From an uncultured Prevotella sp. (GTDB lineage Bacteria > Bacteroidota > Bacteroidia > Bacteroidales > Bacteroidaceae): a stretch of DNA of 43,467 bases. Position 1 is the stretch's first letter, and each line of letters opens with the position of its first letter. The notes under the pieces are model-generated. The model ran no database searches. It was not told the origin of the DNA and worked only from the letters and a program-made list of their open reading frames with translations. The stretch lies in contig NZ_CALMHT010000049.1 in the NCBI RefSeq assembly GCF_937863835.1, forward strand, positions 1 through 43,467. The letters run 5' to 3'. Made by a program: the position numbers and the translations under genes. Positions 1-8,372 of this stretch are shown here, piece by piece.

Positions 1-1
1 T

Positions 2-1021
2 CTCGACAAGTATCCTACATATGAAGAGGCCCATGATTTGCATCTTTATTCAGAAAGTAAAAAAATCTGGGACTGGACAAGATTTACACTCGCAACAAAG
101 ATTAAAAATAATGAAATAATTGACATCCCTCATATTACCGCAAGCAGATGGTACACAATGTGCTTTGACTTCCCAATGACCAAAGGCCAGATAGAATCAG
201 CATTCGGCGCAGGTACTGAAGTTTGCAGGTTCCAAGGAGTTAAAAAAGAGAACTCAAGTGATGGTGATGGCATAATAGCCACATTAGACTTCAGTCAAGA
301 TTTATATACCAGTAAAATTGGGGCTGATGTGACAATAACAAAAGCTGGTTATCCATACATGATTCACCCAGCCGCAGATGTTCCTTATACTACGAGTCCA
401 GTATATTATATTTCTGGAGTTACCAAAGATGCGACTTGTACTGAAGGTAAATCGGATTACGGTCAGCAATTTGGTGATATAGATAAACCTACGGAAAAAA
501 CAGTTGAAAACTACTATCCTTATGGAGATTTTATATTTAAAGGTTCTCTAACAGAGACAAAAGTTCCAACAGGAAATTATTATTTAGGTTTGTATAAAGA
601 ATCTGCTGATAAGACGTTTACCGTAACAGATATAAATGGGAAATCAGCAACCGTGAATGAAGATGGTTATGAAGATGGACATAGAGCATTCTTCTATAAT
701 TTAAATAACAACGAATTAACATGGCCAGCATACGCTGCTACCATTTATGAAGTTCCTGGTACAATCCATCACGCAGCGACTTCTAGTCATAATGCAAAAA
801 CAGCGATTGCATTTGGTAACAGTGCAGTAATATATACGACTGAAAGTTCCACGACAGGAATAGAGAATACAGAATCAGAAAGCAGTAACGAAACTTCTGC
901 CAAGTTTGCTGATAAAGTATTCAGCATCAGCGGTCAACTTGTACGTACTGGTTCTAGCAGTTTGGAAGGACTTGCTAAAGGCATGTACATCGTAAACGGT
1001 AAGAAATATATTGTAAAATAG
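2..1021 (+). CDS. secreted surface protein, 5' end cut off by window
   Basis: The reading frame is already open at base 2, so the gene starts upstream of the window; the TTG near base 38 is an internal codon, not a start. The protein has a segment around WYTMCFDFPMT, similar to the 'W-T-L-C-L-P-F' strands I associate with large Prevotella surface proteins. The last 75 or so residues form a linker rich in Ser, Glu and Thr followed by a short beta-rich tail (VFSISGQLV ... GMYIVNGKKYIVK). That tail resembles the C-terminal sorting domain of type IX secretion substrates, so the protein is probably exported and attached to the cell surface. The specific function is unknown. A 71-residue gene follows 33 bases later and may share its transcript. 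Confidence 0.75.
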   Translation, partial: LDKYPTYEEAHDLHLYSESKKIWDWTRFTLATKIKNNEIIDIPHITASRWYTMCFDFPMTKGQIESAFGAGTEVCRFQGVKKENSSDGDGIIATLDFSQDLYTSKIGADVTITKAGYPYMIHPAADVPYTTSPVYYISGVTKDATCTEGKSDYGQQFGDIDKPTEKTVENYYPYGDFIFKGSLTETKVPTGNYYLGLYKESADKTFTVTDINGKSATVNEDGYEDGHRAFFYNLNNNELTWPAYAATIYEVPGTIHHAATSSHNAKTAIAFGNSAVIYTTESSTTGIENTESESSNETSAKFADKVFSISGQLVRTGSSSLEGLAKGMYIVNGKKYIVK

Positions 1022-1054
1022 ACAAAGGATAACAACGATAAAGAAGAAACTAAA

Positions 1055-1270
1055 ATGAAAAAGATATATTCTAAACCAGAAATATTAGTTGTAGAAAGCC
1101 AAATAGAATGCAGTATTCTTGCAGGTAGTTCAAGGAATGAGCTACAGAGCTTAGGACAAAGCAGAACCCAAACAGGTAGCGAATGGGTCGTAGGAGGAAA
1201 AGTAGCAAACGAATCTGAATCTGATGGTCACAGTGTATTCGGAAAACGTTCTGGTGATCTATGGGAATAA
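1055..1270 (+). CDS. small protein of 71 residues, unknown function
   Basis: A short gene in the same direction as the preceding surface protein, and followed by a clear terminator, so it is probably the last gene of that transcript. The N-terminus reads MKKIYSKPEILVVES, then CSILAGS; the remainder is polar, rich in Ser, Gly and Glu, and ends in GDLWE. There is no hydrophobic signal peptide or membrane segment. Small proteins with an N-terminus of the type MKKxYxKPxIxVV, with a later LAGS stretch, are in my experience common in Prevotella and Bacteroides near secreted proteins, but I know of no proven role. The LAGS stretch could be a leader-peptide boundary of a processed peptide; that is speculation. 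Confidence 0.65.
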   Translation: MKKIYSKPEILVVESQIECSILAGSSRNELQSLGQSRTQTGSEWVVGGKVANESESDGHSVFGKRSGDLWE

Positions 1271-1306
1271 AATAAGATTTCACATTCTCTACATATAAAT
1301 GATAAC

Positions 1307-1336
1307 GCCCCGCTGAGCAGCAATGCAAAGCGGGGC
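1307..1336 (+). terminator. hairpin terminator after the 71-residue gene
   Basis: A 7-bp GC-only stem (GCCCCGC at 1307-1313, GCGGGGC at 1330-1336) with a 16-base loop, 36 bases after the stop codon. The tail TTATTGGTTTC is only moderately T-rich. Confidence 0.7.
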
Positions 1337-1407
1337 TTATTGGTTTCTTCTGTCTTATATGTCGAACCTCCACCCGTCTTACTAAACTTTTTCCACTAGA
1401 AAATAGC

Positions 1408-1561
1408 TTACGGAAGTCTTGTAGACATGTTACGGCACCGCTGTAAAGAGATTACACGCCTTGTGTAATGTTGTTACACCACCGCTGTAGACATGTTACA
1501 CCACGTCTGTAGAGTTGTTACGGCACCGCCGTAATGTGTTTACGGGGACGCTTCGTAAAAT
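1408..1561. repeat. seven tandem 22-bp units, each with a TTAC...GTAA dyad
   Basis: Units start at 1408, 1430, 1452, 1474, 1496, 1518 and 1540, with an exact period of 22. Each begins with TTAC followed by GG or AC. In the first six units a GTA(A/G) lies 9 bases later, so most units are small inverted repeats TTAC-N9-GTAA. The spacer between dyads is variable (GACATG, AGAGA, TGTTG, AGTTG, TGTGT). In the last unit the GTAA lies two bases further out. The array is in the 557-base gap between two genes for secreted proteins, and no open frame uses it. The 22-bp period is about two helical turns, which would place all dyads on one face of the DNA. Function unknown. Confidence 0.8.
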
Positions 1562-1710
1562 TGCTGACTGTTTTTTGACAATTTTGTACTGCCTCCAATC
1601 AGAAATTTCGGATGAAATATACATCACAACTTCACAGTATGACGTAAACTATTGGTAATAAGAGAAATAAGATTTCCAAGAAACGGATGATAACCTTGCA
1701 AAACACTTTG

Positions 1711-1751
1711 GAAACGTCGCCAAGGAACAACTAGTTCTTCGGCGACGTTTC
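1711..1751. other. long imperfect hairpin in intergenic DNA
   Basis: An 11-bp perfect outer stem (GAAACGTCGCC at 1711-1721, GGCGACGTTTC at 1741-1751) continues into a 7-position inner stem with one mismatch and one G-T pair, closing on a 5-base loop. It lies 76 bases past the stop of the minus-strand secreted protein gene and could stop or protect that transcript, but there is no T-run on either side. The rest of 1562-1827 shows nothing I can assign. Confidence 0.6.
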
Positions 1752-1827
1752 TGTATGGTTTTGTGAGGTTACTTGTCGTCTGAAACCCTCATAAACAGGG
1801 CAGCAGCGACGTTGTGACTTTTTTTAT

Positions 1828-3231
1828 TTATTTTTCTATCTTGGCTGTAGCTCCATTGCTGAAACGCAGGACAAAAATGCCGTGCTGTAGACTCTGGGCA
1901 TCAACTGTGGTTTCGCCATGAAGAGAGGCTTTTGCCTCCATGACACCCGATGCATTATATATACTTACCTCGTTTACAGCATCGGAAGCTGAAATAACGA
2001 AATTGCCATTGTTTACCGTAACCTTAGGAGCCGTGGCACTGGCTGATATCTCGTTCACACCTGTAGGGGTGGTACTGAACACGGCATTGGTCTGAAACTC
2101 GAAGTCGGTGCAATACATATAAGGTTCGGCATCACCGAACTTAAAATAGGTAGCTTTGGGATAAGAATACGATGTTACTCCGTCCTTGACACACTCCAGT
2201 CCTACGACAGCATGCTTATCAGCATCGGTATAGGAATACACGCCACTGCGCCACATAGGTTGGAACGAAGTAACCTTGTCGTTGCGGAAACCGCTCAACT
2301 CCAAGTAAATTGGTGTATCAATCGTTAAATCACCCGTACCTAAAGAGGTGTCCTTGTATTTCATATTGAATGATAAAGCAAAAGATTTGCCAGCAGTCTC
2401 GCTGTTGACATCATCTGCCAATGTGGCTGTTCCGATGGCGAGCGTGTCAGAAACAATCTTGCCCTCTGTGTTCACCTTATGCAGACACATAGTGAAAGTG
2501 GCCCCTGCCTTTGCGATACCGTAATATCTCACCCAACAGCGCGACATCGTATAGGGTGCGGCAGGTTGTGGAAACAAATTGCCCAATGTCACAATCTTGA
2601 CCGATGTATAAGGAGAACCCTCCAACCAATGCGCATCACCTTCAGGATAGCCTAAAAATTCACTTCTTATATTGCCTGTGGTATGTCCTAAATCATAAGT
2701 ACAGGCACCATATTCTACACCTTTTATTTCAGTATTTCCTCCACATATTATATTATCTCCATAATAGTAAGTGGAACTCTGTCCGTTCGCCGTAGCTGTA
2801 ATTTTGGGGGCAGTGGTCGTACAATATTTATAGTTCAGGACCAGTTTGCTGTCTGAATTTTCCACTGTCTTATTGATATATTTCGTGTTGGTATCGTAAC
2901 TCCATTTTACCGATGTGGCATTGGTGGATGTATTGGTCCAGGTAAGATCTGTATAACAGGGACCAAAAAGATTGGTCTTGTCATATCCTTCTCCACTCTC
3001 CGAAATGCCCAGTTTGAAGAAACTTGGAGATGTATAACTGGCTACGGCTACAGTGTTGTCGAGCTGGTTGTTGCCTTTGGCTGCCGCCTGCTCCGACTTA
3101 TTGATGACGGCACCTGTTATCAAAGTTGCCGTGTTCTGGTTCTGCGGTTTCAGAAATGGTTCGTTTACAGATGCAGCAACCGAAAGTGTGACGACTGCCG
3201 CTAAACTTAACAATGTAATTGGTTTTCTCAT
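1828..3231 (-). CDS. secreted protein with type IX-like C-terminal sorting domain
   Basis: A 467-residue protein that begins with a typical signal peptide (MRKPITLLSLAAVVTLSVAAS). The middle is rich in Thr, Ser, Tyr and Gly with no membrane segment, fitting a beta-sandwich exported protein; I do not recognise a catalytic motif. The last 75 residues (from about GVNEISASATAPKVTV to the end) have the layout of a type IX secretion C-terminal domain: a V-x-N-G-NFVIS strand, VSIYNASG, then a closing GIFVLRFSNG strand and a basic end. The likely fate is export across the outer membrane and surface attachment. A weak promoter-like TAACTTTA lies upstream at 3279-3286 on the minus strand. It stands alone and the substrate or role is unknown. 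Confidence 0.75.
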   Translation of the reverse strand: MRKPITLLSLAAVVTLSVAASVNEPFLKPQNQNTATLITGAVINKSEQAAAKGNNQLDNTVAVASYTSPSFFKLGISESGEGYDKTNLFGPCYTDLTWTNTSTNATSVKWSYDTNTKYINKTVENSDSKLVLNYKYCTTTAPKITATANGQSSTYYYGDNIICGGNTEIKGVEYGACTYDLGHTTGNIRSEFLGYPEGDAHWLEGSPYTSVKIVTLGNLFPQPAAPYTMSRCWVRYYGIAKAGATFTMCLHKVNTEGKIVSDTLAIGTATLADDVNSETAGKSFALSFNMKYKDTSLGTGDLTIDTPIYLELSGFRNDKVTSFQPMWRSGVYSYTDADKHAVVGLECVKDGVTSYSYPKATYFKFGDAEPYMYCTDFEFQTNAVFSTTPTGVNEISASATAPKVTVNNGNFVISASDAVNEVSIYNASGVMEAKASLHGETTVDAQSLQHGIFVLRFSNGATAKIEK

Positions 3232-3348
3232 AACTCTATATCTTTTTGTGATCTAACACATAATTATATTACAGGCTGTAAAGTTAAATAAAAAATTTGA
3301 TACATTCACCAATTCACTTACTTTTTATGCAATTTGACAATATTCGGT

Positions 3349-4896
3349 TTACGAAACTTTCGTATGACGAAATTCTTTCTTCATGATTCTACCCAGCACA
3401 TTCCAGTAGGGTATCTTCTTGAGACCGTCGCGCAGGGGCTGCACATCGTACAGCAGGAGGATGAACAGGAATACACAACCGCCCATGCAGGTGTAACCGA
3501 ACAGCTGTTTGATGGATACCATCACCGACTGTACGGTGTCGTAAGGCAGGGTGCGCACGATATTGTCGGCTACCTGATGACGCACACCGTAACTGTATAC
3601 GCCGGTACAGATGGCTTCCACCACTCCGTTGCGGGCAAAACCTGACATGGTGAGTCCCATGAAGAAATGCTGGAAGGGCATCAACTCTTCCAGATAGATG
3701 GTGAGGGCGGTGAAATAGATGGCATAACCGAAGGTGCGCATCCAGATAGGCAGATAGAGCCGCTGGATGTTGAGCGTGGGGGTGATGTAGAAGTACATCA
3801 TGACCTGATAACCCAGGAGGGCCATAAAACCGATAGCCAACAGGCGGGTAAACTTCTGATGCAATACTTTGATCCATATCAGTACAAACATGCATCCGCA
3901 GACGGTGCCTGCTAGTTCCACCAGACTGAATACCGAGGAGGTGAGGGTCCCGAAATGGAGCACACCGCCTGTAAAAGCATTCTGCAAGGCATGGGGGGTG
4001 GAATTCATCAGTTCGGCTATGGCGTAGAGTGAGAGCAGGGGTATCAATGTCTTATACCGCCACGCTTCGGGGGCTATGTAGGGATGACGGATGTGCCGCA
4101 TCCTACCTATACAGAAATAGGCGGTGACGGGCAACAGATAGACACCGAGGCGGAAGGGGGCGCCGTCCCACCAGTTGTAATACTCGCCGTAGGTGAAGAG
4201 GAATATCACTTCGACCATCAGGGCTGACCAAAGGAGACATCCGAGCCAGTCGACACTGATAAGCGGCAGGGGTTTCATGAAACGGAAGTCTTTGGTGAGG
4301 GTATAGACCGACAGGATAACCAGTAGCAGCAGTCCGATCATGAAGAAGTGCATCTGCTGCCAACCGCCGAAATAGTAGGTGATGTTCTGGGCTACCCATG
4401 ACGACATACTCATATCGCCTATCACGACGATGTAAATGATGGGAAAGAAAATGGCGAAGTCGCGCTTGGGGGTCATCCACAACTGTATATTGGAGAAGCA
4501 CTCGAAGGTGCCGCAGAGCTTGAAGAATCCCGCTATGAAGGAGATGATGCAGAGCAACGGCACGGAGGTGGTGTAGAGGCAGAGGACATTGCACACCAGC
4601 ACGATGATGGCTGCATTGAGCAGCAGTTGACGGTTGGTGAAGCGGAACTTGAAACGGAAGAGCAAGGGGAAGGGCATGTTGACGCCCACCACGCCGCAGA
4701 GTCCGACCATCATGATGTCTTCGCGCATCAGACTGGTGGTGCCCATCATCTGACTGAGGGATCCGAGATAGATACCGCCGGTCAGTTGGAAGATAATGGC
4801 AAACACGAGGTATATCCACGGTTGCAGTTTTCGGGGGACGAACTCACGAAACATCGGCATCGTGAAGGGTCCGTTTAACATTGGAGGTCCTGGCAT
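3349..4896 (-). CDS. MFS drug-efflux permease, EmrB-like (DHA2 family)
   Basis: A 515-residue membrane protein with about 14 hydrophobic segments along its length, as expected for the DHA2 group of proton-driven multidrug exporters. It would move drugs or toxic amphiphiles out of the cytoplasm. Its start is 4 bases after the stop of the HlyD-type adaptor gene, and a TolC-type gene comes before that, so the three form one tripartite pump spanning both membranes. The motifs of MFS loops are diverged compared with classic EmrB, which is usual for Bacteroidetes members; the call rests mainly on hydrophobicity, length and gene order. The 15-base palindrome over the stop codon (3350-3364) is too tight for a convincing terminator. 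The pumped compound cannot be inferred. Confidence 0.85.
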   Translation of the reverse strand: MPGPPMLNGPFTMPMFREFVPRKLQPWIYLVFAIIFQLTGGIYLGSLSQMMGTTSLMREDIMMVGLCGVVGVNMPFPLLFRFKFRFTNRQLLLNAAIIVLVCNVLCLYTTSVPLLCIISFIAGFFKLCGTFECFSNIQLWMTPKRDFAIFFPIIYIVVIGDMSMSSWVAQNITYYFGGWQQMHFFMIGLLLLVILSVYTLTKDFRFMKPLPLISVDWLGCLLWSALMVEVIFLFTYGEYYNWWDGAPFRLGVYLLPVTAYFCIGRMRHIRHPYIAPEAWRYKTLIPLLSLYAIAELMNSTPHALQNAFTGGVLHFGTLTSSVFSLVELAGTVCGCMFVLIWIKVLHQKFTRLLAIGFMALLGYQVMMYFYITPTLNIQRLYLPIWMRTFGYAIYFTALTIYLEELMPFQHFFMGLTMSGFARNGVVEAICTGVYSYGVRHQVADNIVRTLPYDTVQSVMVSIKQLFGYTCMGGCVFLFILLLYDVQPLRDGLKKIPYWNVLGRIMKKEFRHTKVS

Positions 4897-4900
4897 AATA

Positions 4901-5938
4901 CTAATATTTCACCTCGGTCTCTACGTTGAGTCCGGCAAGGAGCCGTCTGATGTCTGCCGACTTGTTGTTCTTGGTCAGGACGATACGTACGGGGACGCGC
5001 TGTTCCACTTTGACGAAGTTGCCTGTGGCATTGTCTACCGGCACTGACGAATAGGCGCTGCCTGTGGCTGCCGAGAGGGCTTGCACCCTACCCTCGAATT
5101 CCACATCGGGGACAGCGTCGGCCTTGATACTGACGAGGTTGTCCGTACGGATATGGTTCATCTGGGTTTCACGATAATTGGCGATAATCCATACATCGTC
5201 GTCTTCCACGATACGGGCAAGGAGTTCACCCGGCTGCACCAGTTGACCGACATGGATATCCCTGCGACCCATGGTTCCGTCGCAGGTGGCGACGATGACG
5301 GTATAAGAGAGGTTGAGACGGGCGAGGTTGACCGTAGCCTGGGCTACACTTACGCCAGCTGTGTTCTGTGACAGATGCTGCGCCTGTTCGTTCTTGACGA
5401 GGGCTGCCGACTGGCGCTGGTGGGATGCCTGGTCGTAACGGGCTTTGGCTGACAGGTAGGCGGTATAGGCATTGTCGTACTGCTGACGGGTTACGGCGTC
5501 TTTCTTGAGCAGGGCGGCGTAACGCTCGTAATCGCGCTGGGCGTTGAGCATATTGACACGGGCCTCTTCGATACCGGCACTGGCTACCTGCACATTGCTG
5601 CCGGTGGTGGTGATACTGGCTGATACGGCTGCTTTGCCCGACTTGGAACCGTGGTAGTTGGCCTCGGCCTGCGCCAGTTGCAGACGGTATTCGGCATCTT
5701 CGATGATCACCAGTGTGTCGCCTTTGTGCACATGCTGGTACTCGGAGAACCGTATTTCCTTGATAAATCCCTGCACACGTGTGTTGATAGGTGTGACGAG
5801 GCGGTGCACCTGGGCATCGTCGGTATATTCCACATCCCCCGGATGTACAAATCTGCTGAACACGTATCCTATCGCCAGAATCAGCAAAACGATGATGACG
5901 ACGTTATAAACTCTCTTTATTTGTTTCTTCTTATTCAT
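4901..5938 (-). CDS. HlyD/EmrA-type periplasmic adaptor of efflux pump
   Basis: A 345-residue membrane fusion protein. It has a short basic N-terminus, one membrane anchor at about residues 11-30 (VVIIVLLILAIGYVF), then the EmrA-type start of the periplasmic part (DVEYTDDAQVHRLVTPINTRVQGFI), which is the first half of the biotinyl-lipoyl-like fold. Residues about 75-190 form the alanine- and glutamine-rich helical hairpin that contacts the TolC channel, and the second lipoyl half and beta-barrel follow (TVIVATCDGTMGRRDIHVGQLVQPGE). The gene sits 5 bases after the TolC-type gene and 4 bases before the MFS gene, so translation is probably coupled. It links the inner-membrane permease to the outer-membrane channel. 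Confidence 0.92.
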   Translation of the reverse strand: MNKKKQIKRVYNVVIIVLLILAIGYVFSRFVHPGDVEYTDDAQVHRLVTPINTRVQGFIKEIRFSEYQHVHKGDTLVIIEDAEYRLQLAQAEANYHGSKSGKAAVSASITTTGSNVQVASAGIEEARVNMLNAQRDYERYAALLKKDAVTRQQYDNAYTAYLSAKARYDQASHQRQSAALVKNEQAQHLSQNTAGVSVAQATVNLARLNLSYTVIVATCDGTMGRRDIHVGQLVQPGELLARIVEDDDVWIIANYRETQMNHIRTDNLVSIKADAVPDVEFEGRVQALSAATGSAYSSVPVDNATGNFVKVEQRVPVRIVLTKNNKSADIRRLLAGLNVETEVKY

Positions 5939-5943
5939 AATTC

Positions 5944-7269
5944 TTATATTTTTCCTGCTACGTATTGTATCTTATAATAGGCATAAGTGATGTTGATGCG
6001 GGCATCCACTTCCTGCAACTCGGCATTGAGTTTGATGTTGGACGCGTCGATCATATCTGTGATGAGGGCCAACTGACTGAGATAGCGTTCGCTGATCACC
6101 TGATAGTTCTGTGTGGCGAGCTGTACACTCTTCTGCTGGGTAGCGAGTTCCACATAACTCTGTTGATAACCTGTGTAGGCTGCCTGCACGGCATTGTTGA
6201 TGTTCTCTACGGTTACGGCATGCGCCTCCTGCGACTGACGGGCGGCAACGGCTGCCTGACGTACTTTCTTGTTGCTCTTGAAGAGGGAACCGAGACTGTA
6301 CTTCACACCTACACCTACATACCATATATTGAGATTGTTGTTGACGGGCGGCAGTTCAAACAGAATCGGTCCGTCAAAATTGTCTACCGCCACGAGGGCT
6401 ACTTTGGGCAACAGGTCGCTCTTGGCGAGCTTTTCGTTCTCGCGGGCTATCTGCATATTGAGGGCCGACTGCTGCAGGGCGGGTGAACTGACGAGGGCTT
6501 CGGTCTGCCACTTGCCTTCACCGTCTTGGGCGTACACATTATTAATAATGGTCTCATCGGGCTGTATCTGTGTGTCGGCGGCAAGACCGAGCGTGTTGCA
6601 GAGTTGATGGTTCAGTATGGTGCGCTGGTTACGCAGTTTGGTAAGTTCCAGTTTCAATGTTTCCATCTGCAACTCATATCGGGTGACATCATTTTTGAGG
6701 GCCATGCCCTGACGCTGTTTCTGACGGATATCGTCGATGAGGCGGGCGGTGAGGGCGATATTGCTCTCGTACACCTTCATGCGGTTGATGATTTTGTAGA
6801 TATCGAGATACTGACCGAGAGCCATAAAACGGAGTTGCTGACGGGTGAGCGATGTACTGACATCTGCCTGCTGCTTCTGCAACTGAGCCAGACGGACACC
6901 GGCATCGAGGGCTCCGCCGGCATAGACTACCTGTTGTGCTTCGAGGGCGAACGAATTGCCGAAATGAGGTGAACTGAGTCCGTGCACATTACTGAAATCC
7001 CTGTCCGTGATGAGGGCATTGCCGATATAACTGAACGATAACGATGTGTTGATATCGGGCAACCGCTGACTCTTAGCGGAAGCGACAGCCTGGTCGGCTA
7101 CTTCCGCACCGGTCTTCTGTGTGAGAAGACTCTTGCTGTTGTTTTCTACCAGTTCGAACAGTTCGCTGACTGTCATCCTGCGTTGCTGTTGCTGGGCGCT
7201 GACCGGTGACATGACCATGACGACGGCGACATACAGCAACGACAATCTTTTCTTTGTTACTTTTACCAT
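5944..7269 (-). CDS. TolC-family outer-membrane efflux channel
   Basis: A 441-residue protein with a signal peptide (cleavage probably after VSAQ near residue 25) and two copies of the outer-membrane efflux protein domain, with long Gln- and Ala-rich helices (for example AVASAKSQRLPDINTSLSFS near the start and QAAYTGYQQSYVELATQQ near the end). It would form the trimeric channel through the outer membrane and periplasm. It is the first gene of the pump operon, and its promoter box lies about 45 bases upstream, facing the divergent AraC-type regulator. Length is normal for the family in Bacteroidetes. Confidence 0.92.
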   Translation of the reverse strand: MVKVTKKRLSLLYVAVVMVMSPVSAQQQQRRMTVSELFELVENNSKSLLTQKTGAEVADQAVASAKSQRLPDINTSLSFSYIGNALITDRDFSNVHGLSSPHFGNSFALEAQQVVYAGGALDAGVRLAQLQKQQADVSTSLTRQQLRFMALGQYLDIYKIINRMKVYESNIALTARLIDDIRQKQRQGMALKNDVTRYELQMETLKLELTKLRNQRTILNHQLCNTLGLAADTQIQPDETIINNVYAQDGEGKWQTEALVSSPALQQSALNMQIARENEKLAKSDLLPKVALVAVDNFDGPILFELPPVNNNLNIWYVGVGVKYSLGSLFKSNKKVRQAAVAARQSQEAHAVTVENINNAVQAAYTGYQQSYVELATQQKSVQLATQNYQVISERYLSQLALITDMIDASNIKLNAELQEVDARINITYAYYKIQYVAGKI

Positions 7270-7311
7270 AAAAATTATATAATACTATCTTATTACCTTA
7301 TTTTCGGGGTA

Positions 7312-7319
7312 CAAAGGTA
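7312..7319 (-). promoter_or_regulatory. -7 promoter box of the efflux operon
   Basis: On the minus strand the sequence is TACCTTTG, a perfect match to the Bacteroidetes -7 consensus TAnnTTTG, 43 bases before the TolC-type start codon. No good -33 TTG is seen at the usual distance, which would fit a promoter that needs an activator. Confidence 0.6.
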
Positions 7320-7365
7320 CGGAGTTTGGAGGATTAAACTATTTTAAATAATTCGCACAAAATGG

Positions 7366-7414
7366 GATATTAATGAACAATCGTGCTGATATTTCACAAA
7401 ATATGTCGATATTT
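7366..7414 (+). promoter_or_regulatory. three GATATT direct repeats, possible AraC-type operator
   Basis: GATATT occurs at 7366, 7388 and 7408, that is 22 and 20 bases apart, on one face of the helix, between the pump operon and its divergent regulator gene. The last copy overlaps a 6-4-6 inverted repeat (AAATAT GTCG ATATTT, 7399-7414) and a near-consensus -7 box GATATTTG (7408-7415) for the regulator itself. Binding of the regulator is inferred. Confidence 0.35.
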
Positions 7415-7433
7415 GCAGTCTAATAATGAACTA

Positions 7434-8267
7434 ATGAAGAAGTTAGGCAAGGTGTTACCACCTGAAAAAGAGGCTTATCTCATCGTATCTTCGTTGAAAG
7501 AATGGAGAGACGACACGTCGGTACTCAACTATGGTACGATCATGATATGCCGGAAAGGTTCGGCGACGATGTGCGTCAACTTCAAAGAATGGCAACTGTT
7601 TGAGGGGGCTGTCATCACTCTGTTCCCGAACGATGTGGTGATACTGAAAGATGTGTCGGACGACTTCTCGGTGGAGATGCTGAAATATGACGCCTCACTG
7701 CTCAGGGAAGCCAGTCTGCAACTGGAACAGACGGTGTACCAGTCGCTACGGGAAGACAGATGCCGCACCGAGTCGACCATCGTGACGGATATCATCAATC
7801 AGATGTTCAGTCTGCTGAAAATCTATTTCATACAGGAAGACTGCACCTGTCTCAGTCAACTGGTCCTGCTTCAACTGAAGGCTTTCTTTCTGGGATTCTA
7901 CGACTATCTGTATCGGCATCCGGCAGAACGCCCGGAGGAAACAGGTTCGAGACGCACCCATGAGATATTCAACGAGTTTATGATGCTGGTGGAACATCAA
8001 TACAAGGAATCGCGCGACGTCAACTACTATGCCGACGTGTTGCACATCACGCCTAAATATCTCAATACCATCGTGAGACGGGTGACGAAGAATACACCGA
8101 AGACAATCATCGACCATTATGCCATACTGCAACTGAAACTGGAACTGCAGACCAGTGGGAAGAGTGTCAAACAGATAGCATGGGAATATCACTTCAGTGA
8201 TGTGTCGTTCTTCTGCCGATACTTCAAGGTTCATACAGGCGTCACGCCACAACAGATGCGAAAATAG
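7434..8267 (+). CDS. AraC-family transcriptional regulator
   Basis: An AraC/XylS-type regulator. The C-terminal 100 residues carry the two helix-turn-helix motifs (VNYYADVLHITPKYLNTIV and KSVKQIAWEYHFSDVSFFC, then RYFKVHTGVTPQQMRK). The N-terminal part is a cupin-like sensor domain (for example GTIMICRKGSATMCVNFKEW). The frame is open from a GTG at 7383, but I prefer the ATG at 7434 (278 codons including no extra leader) because a possible promoter box lies at 7408-7415, downstream of that GTG, and because the cupin-like region aligns better with a start here. It is divergent from the tripartite pump operon and is the obvious candidate for its control, probably sensing a pump substrate. The ligand is unknown. 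Confidence 0.88.
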   Translation: MKKLGKVLPPEKEAYLIVSSLKEWRDDTSVLNYGTIMICRKGSATMCVNFKEWQLFEGAVITLFPNDVVILKDVSDDFSVEMLKYDASLLREASLQLEQTVYQSLREDRCRTESTIVTDIINQMFSLLKIYFIQEDCTCLSQLVLLQLKAFFLGFYDYLYRHPAERPEETGSRRTHEIFNEFMMLVEHQYKESRDVNYYADVLHITPKYLNTIVRRVTKNTPKTIIDHYAILQLKLELQTSGKSVKQIAWEYHFSDVSFFCRYFKVHTGVTPQQMRK

Positions 8268-8336
8268 GAAATGTTAATACATAACAAAACATGAGTTATT
8301 TTTTAATAATTCATCGTTTTATTCAAGTATAATGTA

Positions 8337-8344
8337 TAGTTTTG
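8337..8344 (+). promoter_or_regulatory. -7 promoter box of the DUF4252 gene
   Basis: TAGTTTTG matches the TAnnTTTG consensus exactly, 28 bases before the ATG at 8373. No clear TTG at -33. Confidence 0.55.
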
Positions 8345-8372
8345 CAAACCGAAAATCATTCATAACAATAAG

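Noticed and set aside
1071..1373. 100-codon minus-strand frame opposite the 71-residue gene
   Set aside because: Reads through the GC-rich terminator stem and has no recognisable features; the plus-strand frame with a typical N-terminus is better supported.
3350..3364. Palindrome TACGAAACTTTCGTA over the stop codon of the MFS gene
   Set aside because: The loop is too small for a stable hairpin and there is no T-run on the minus strand; likely chance.
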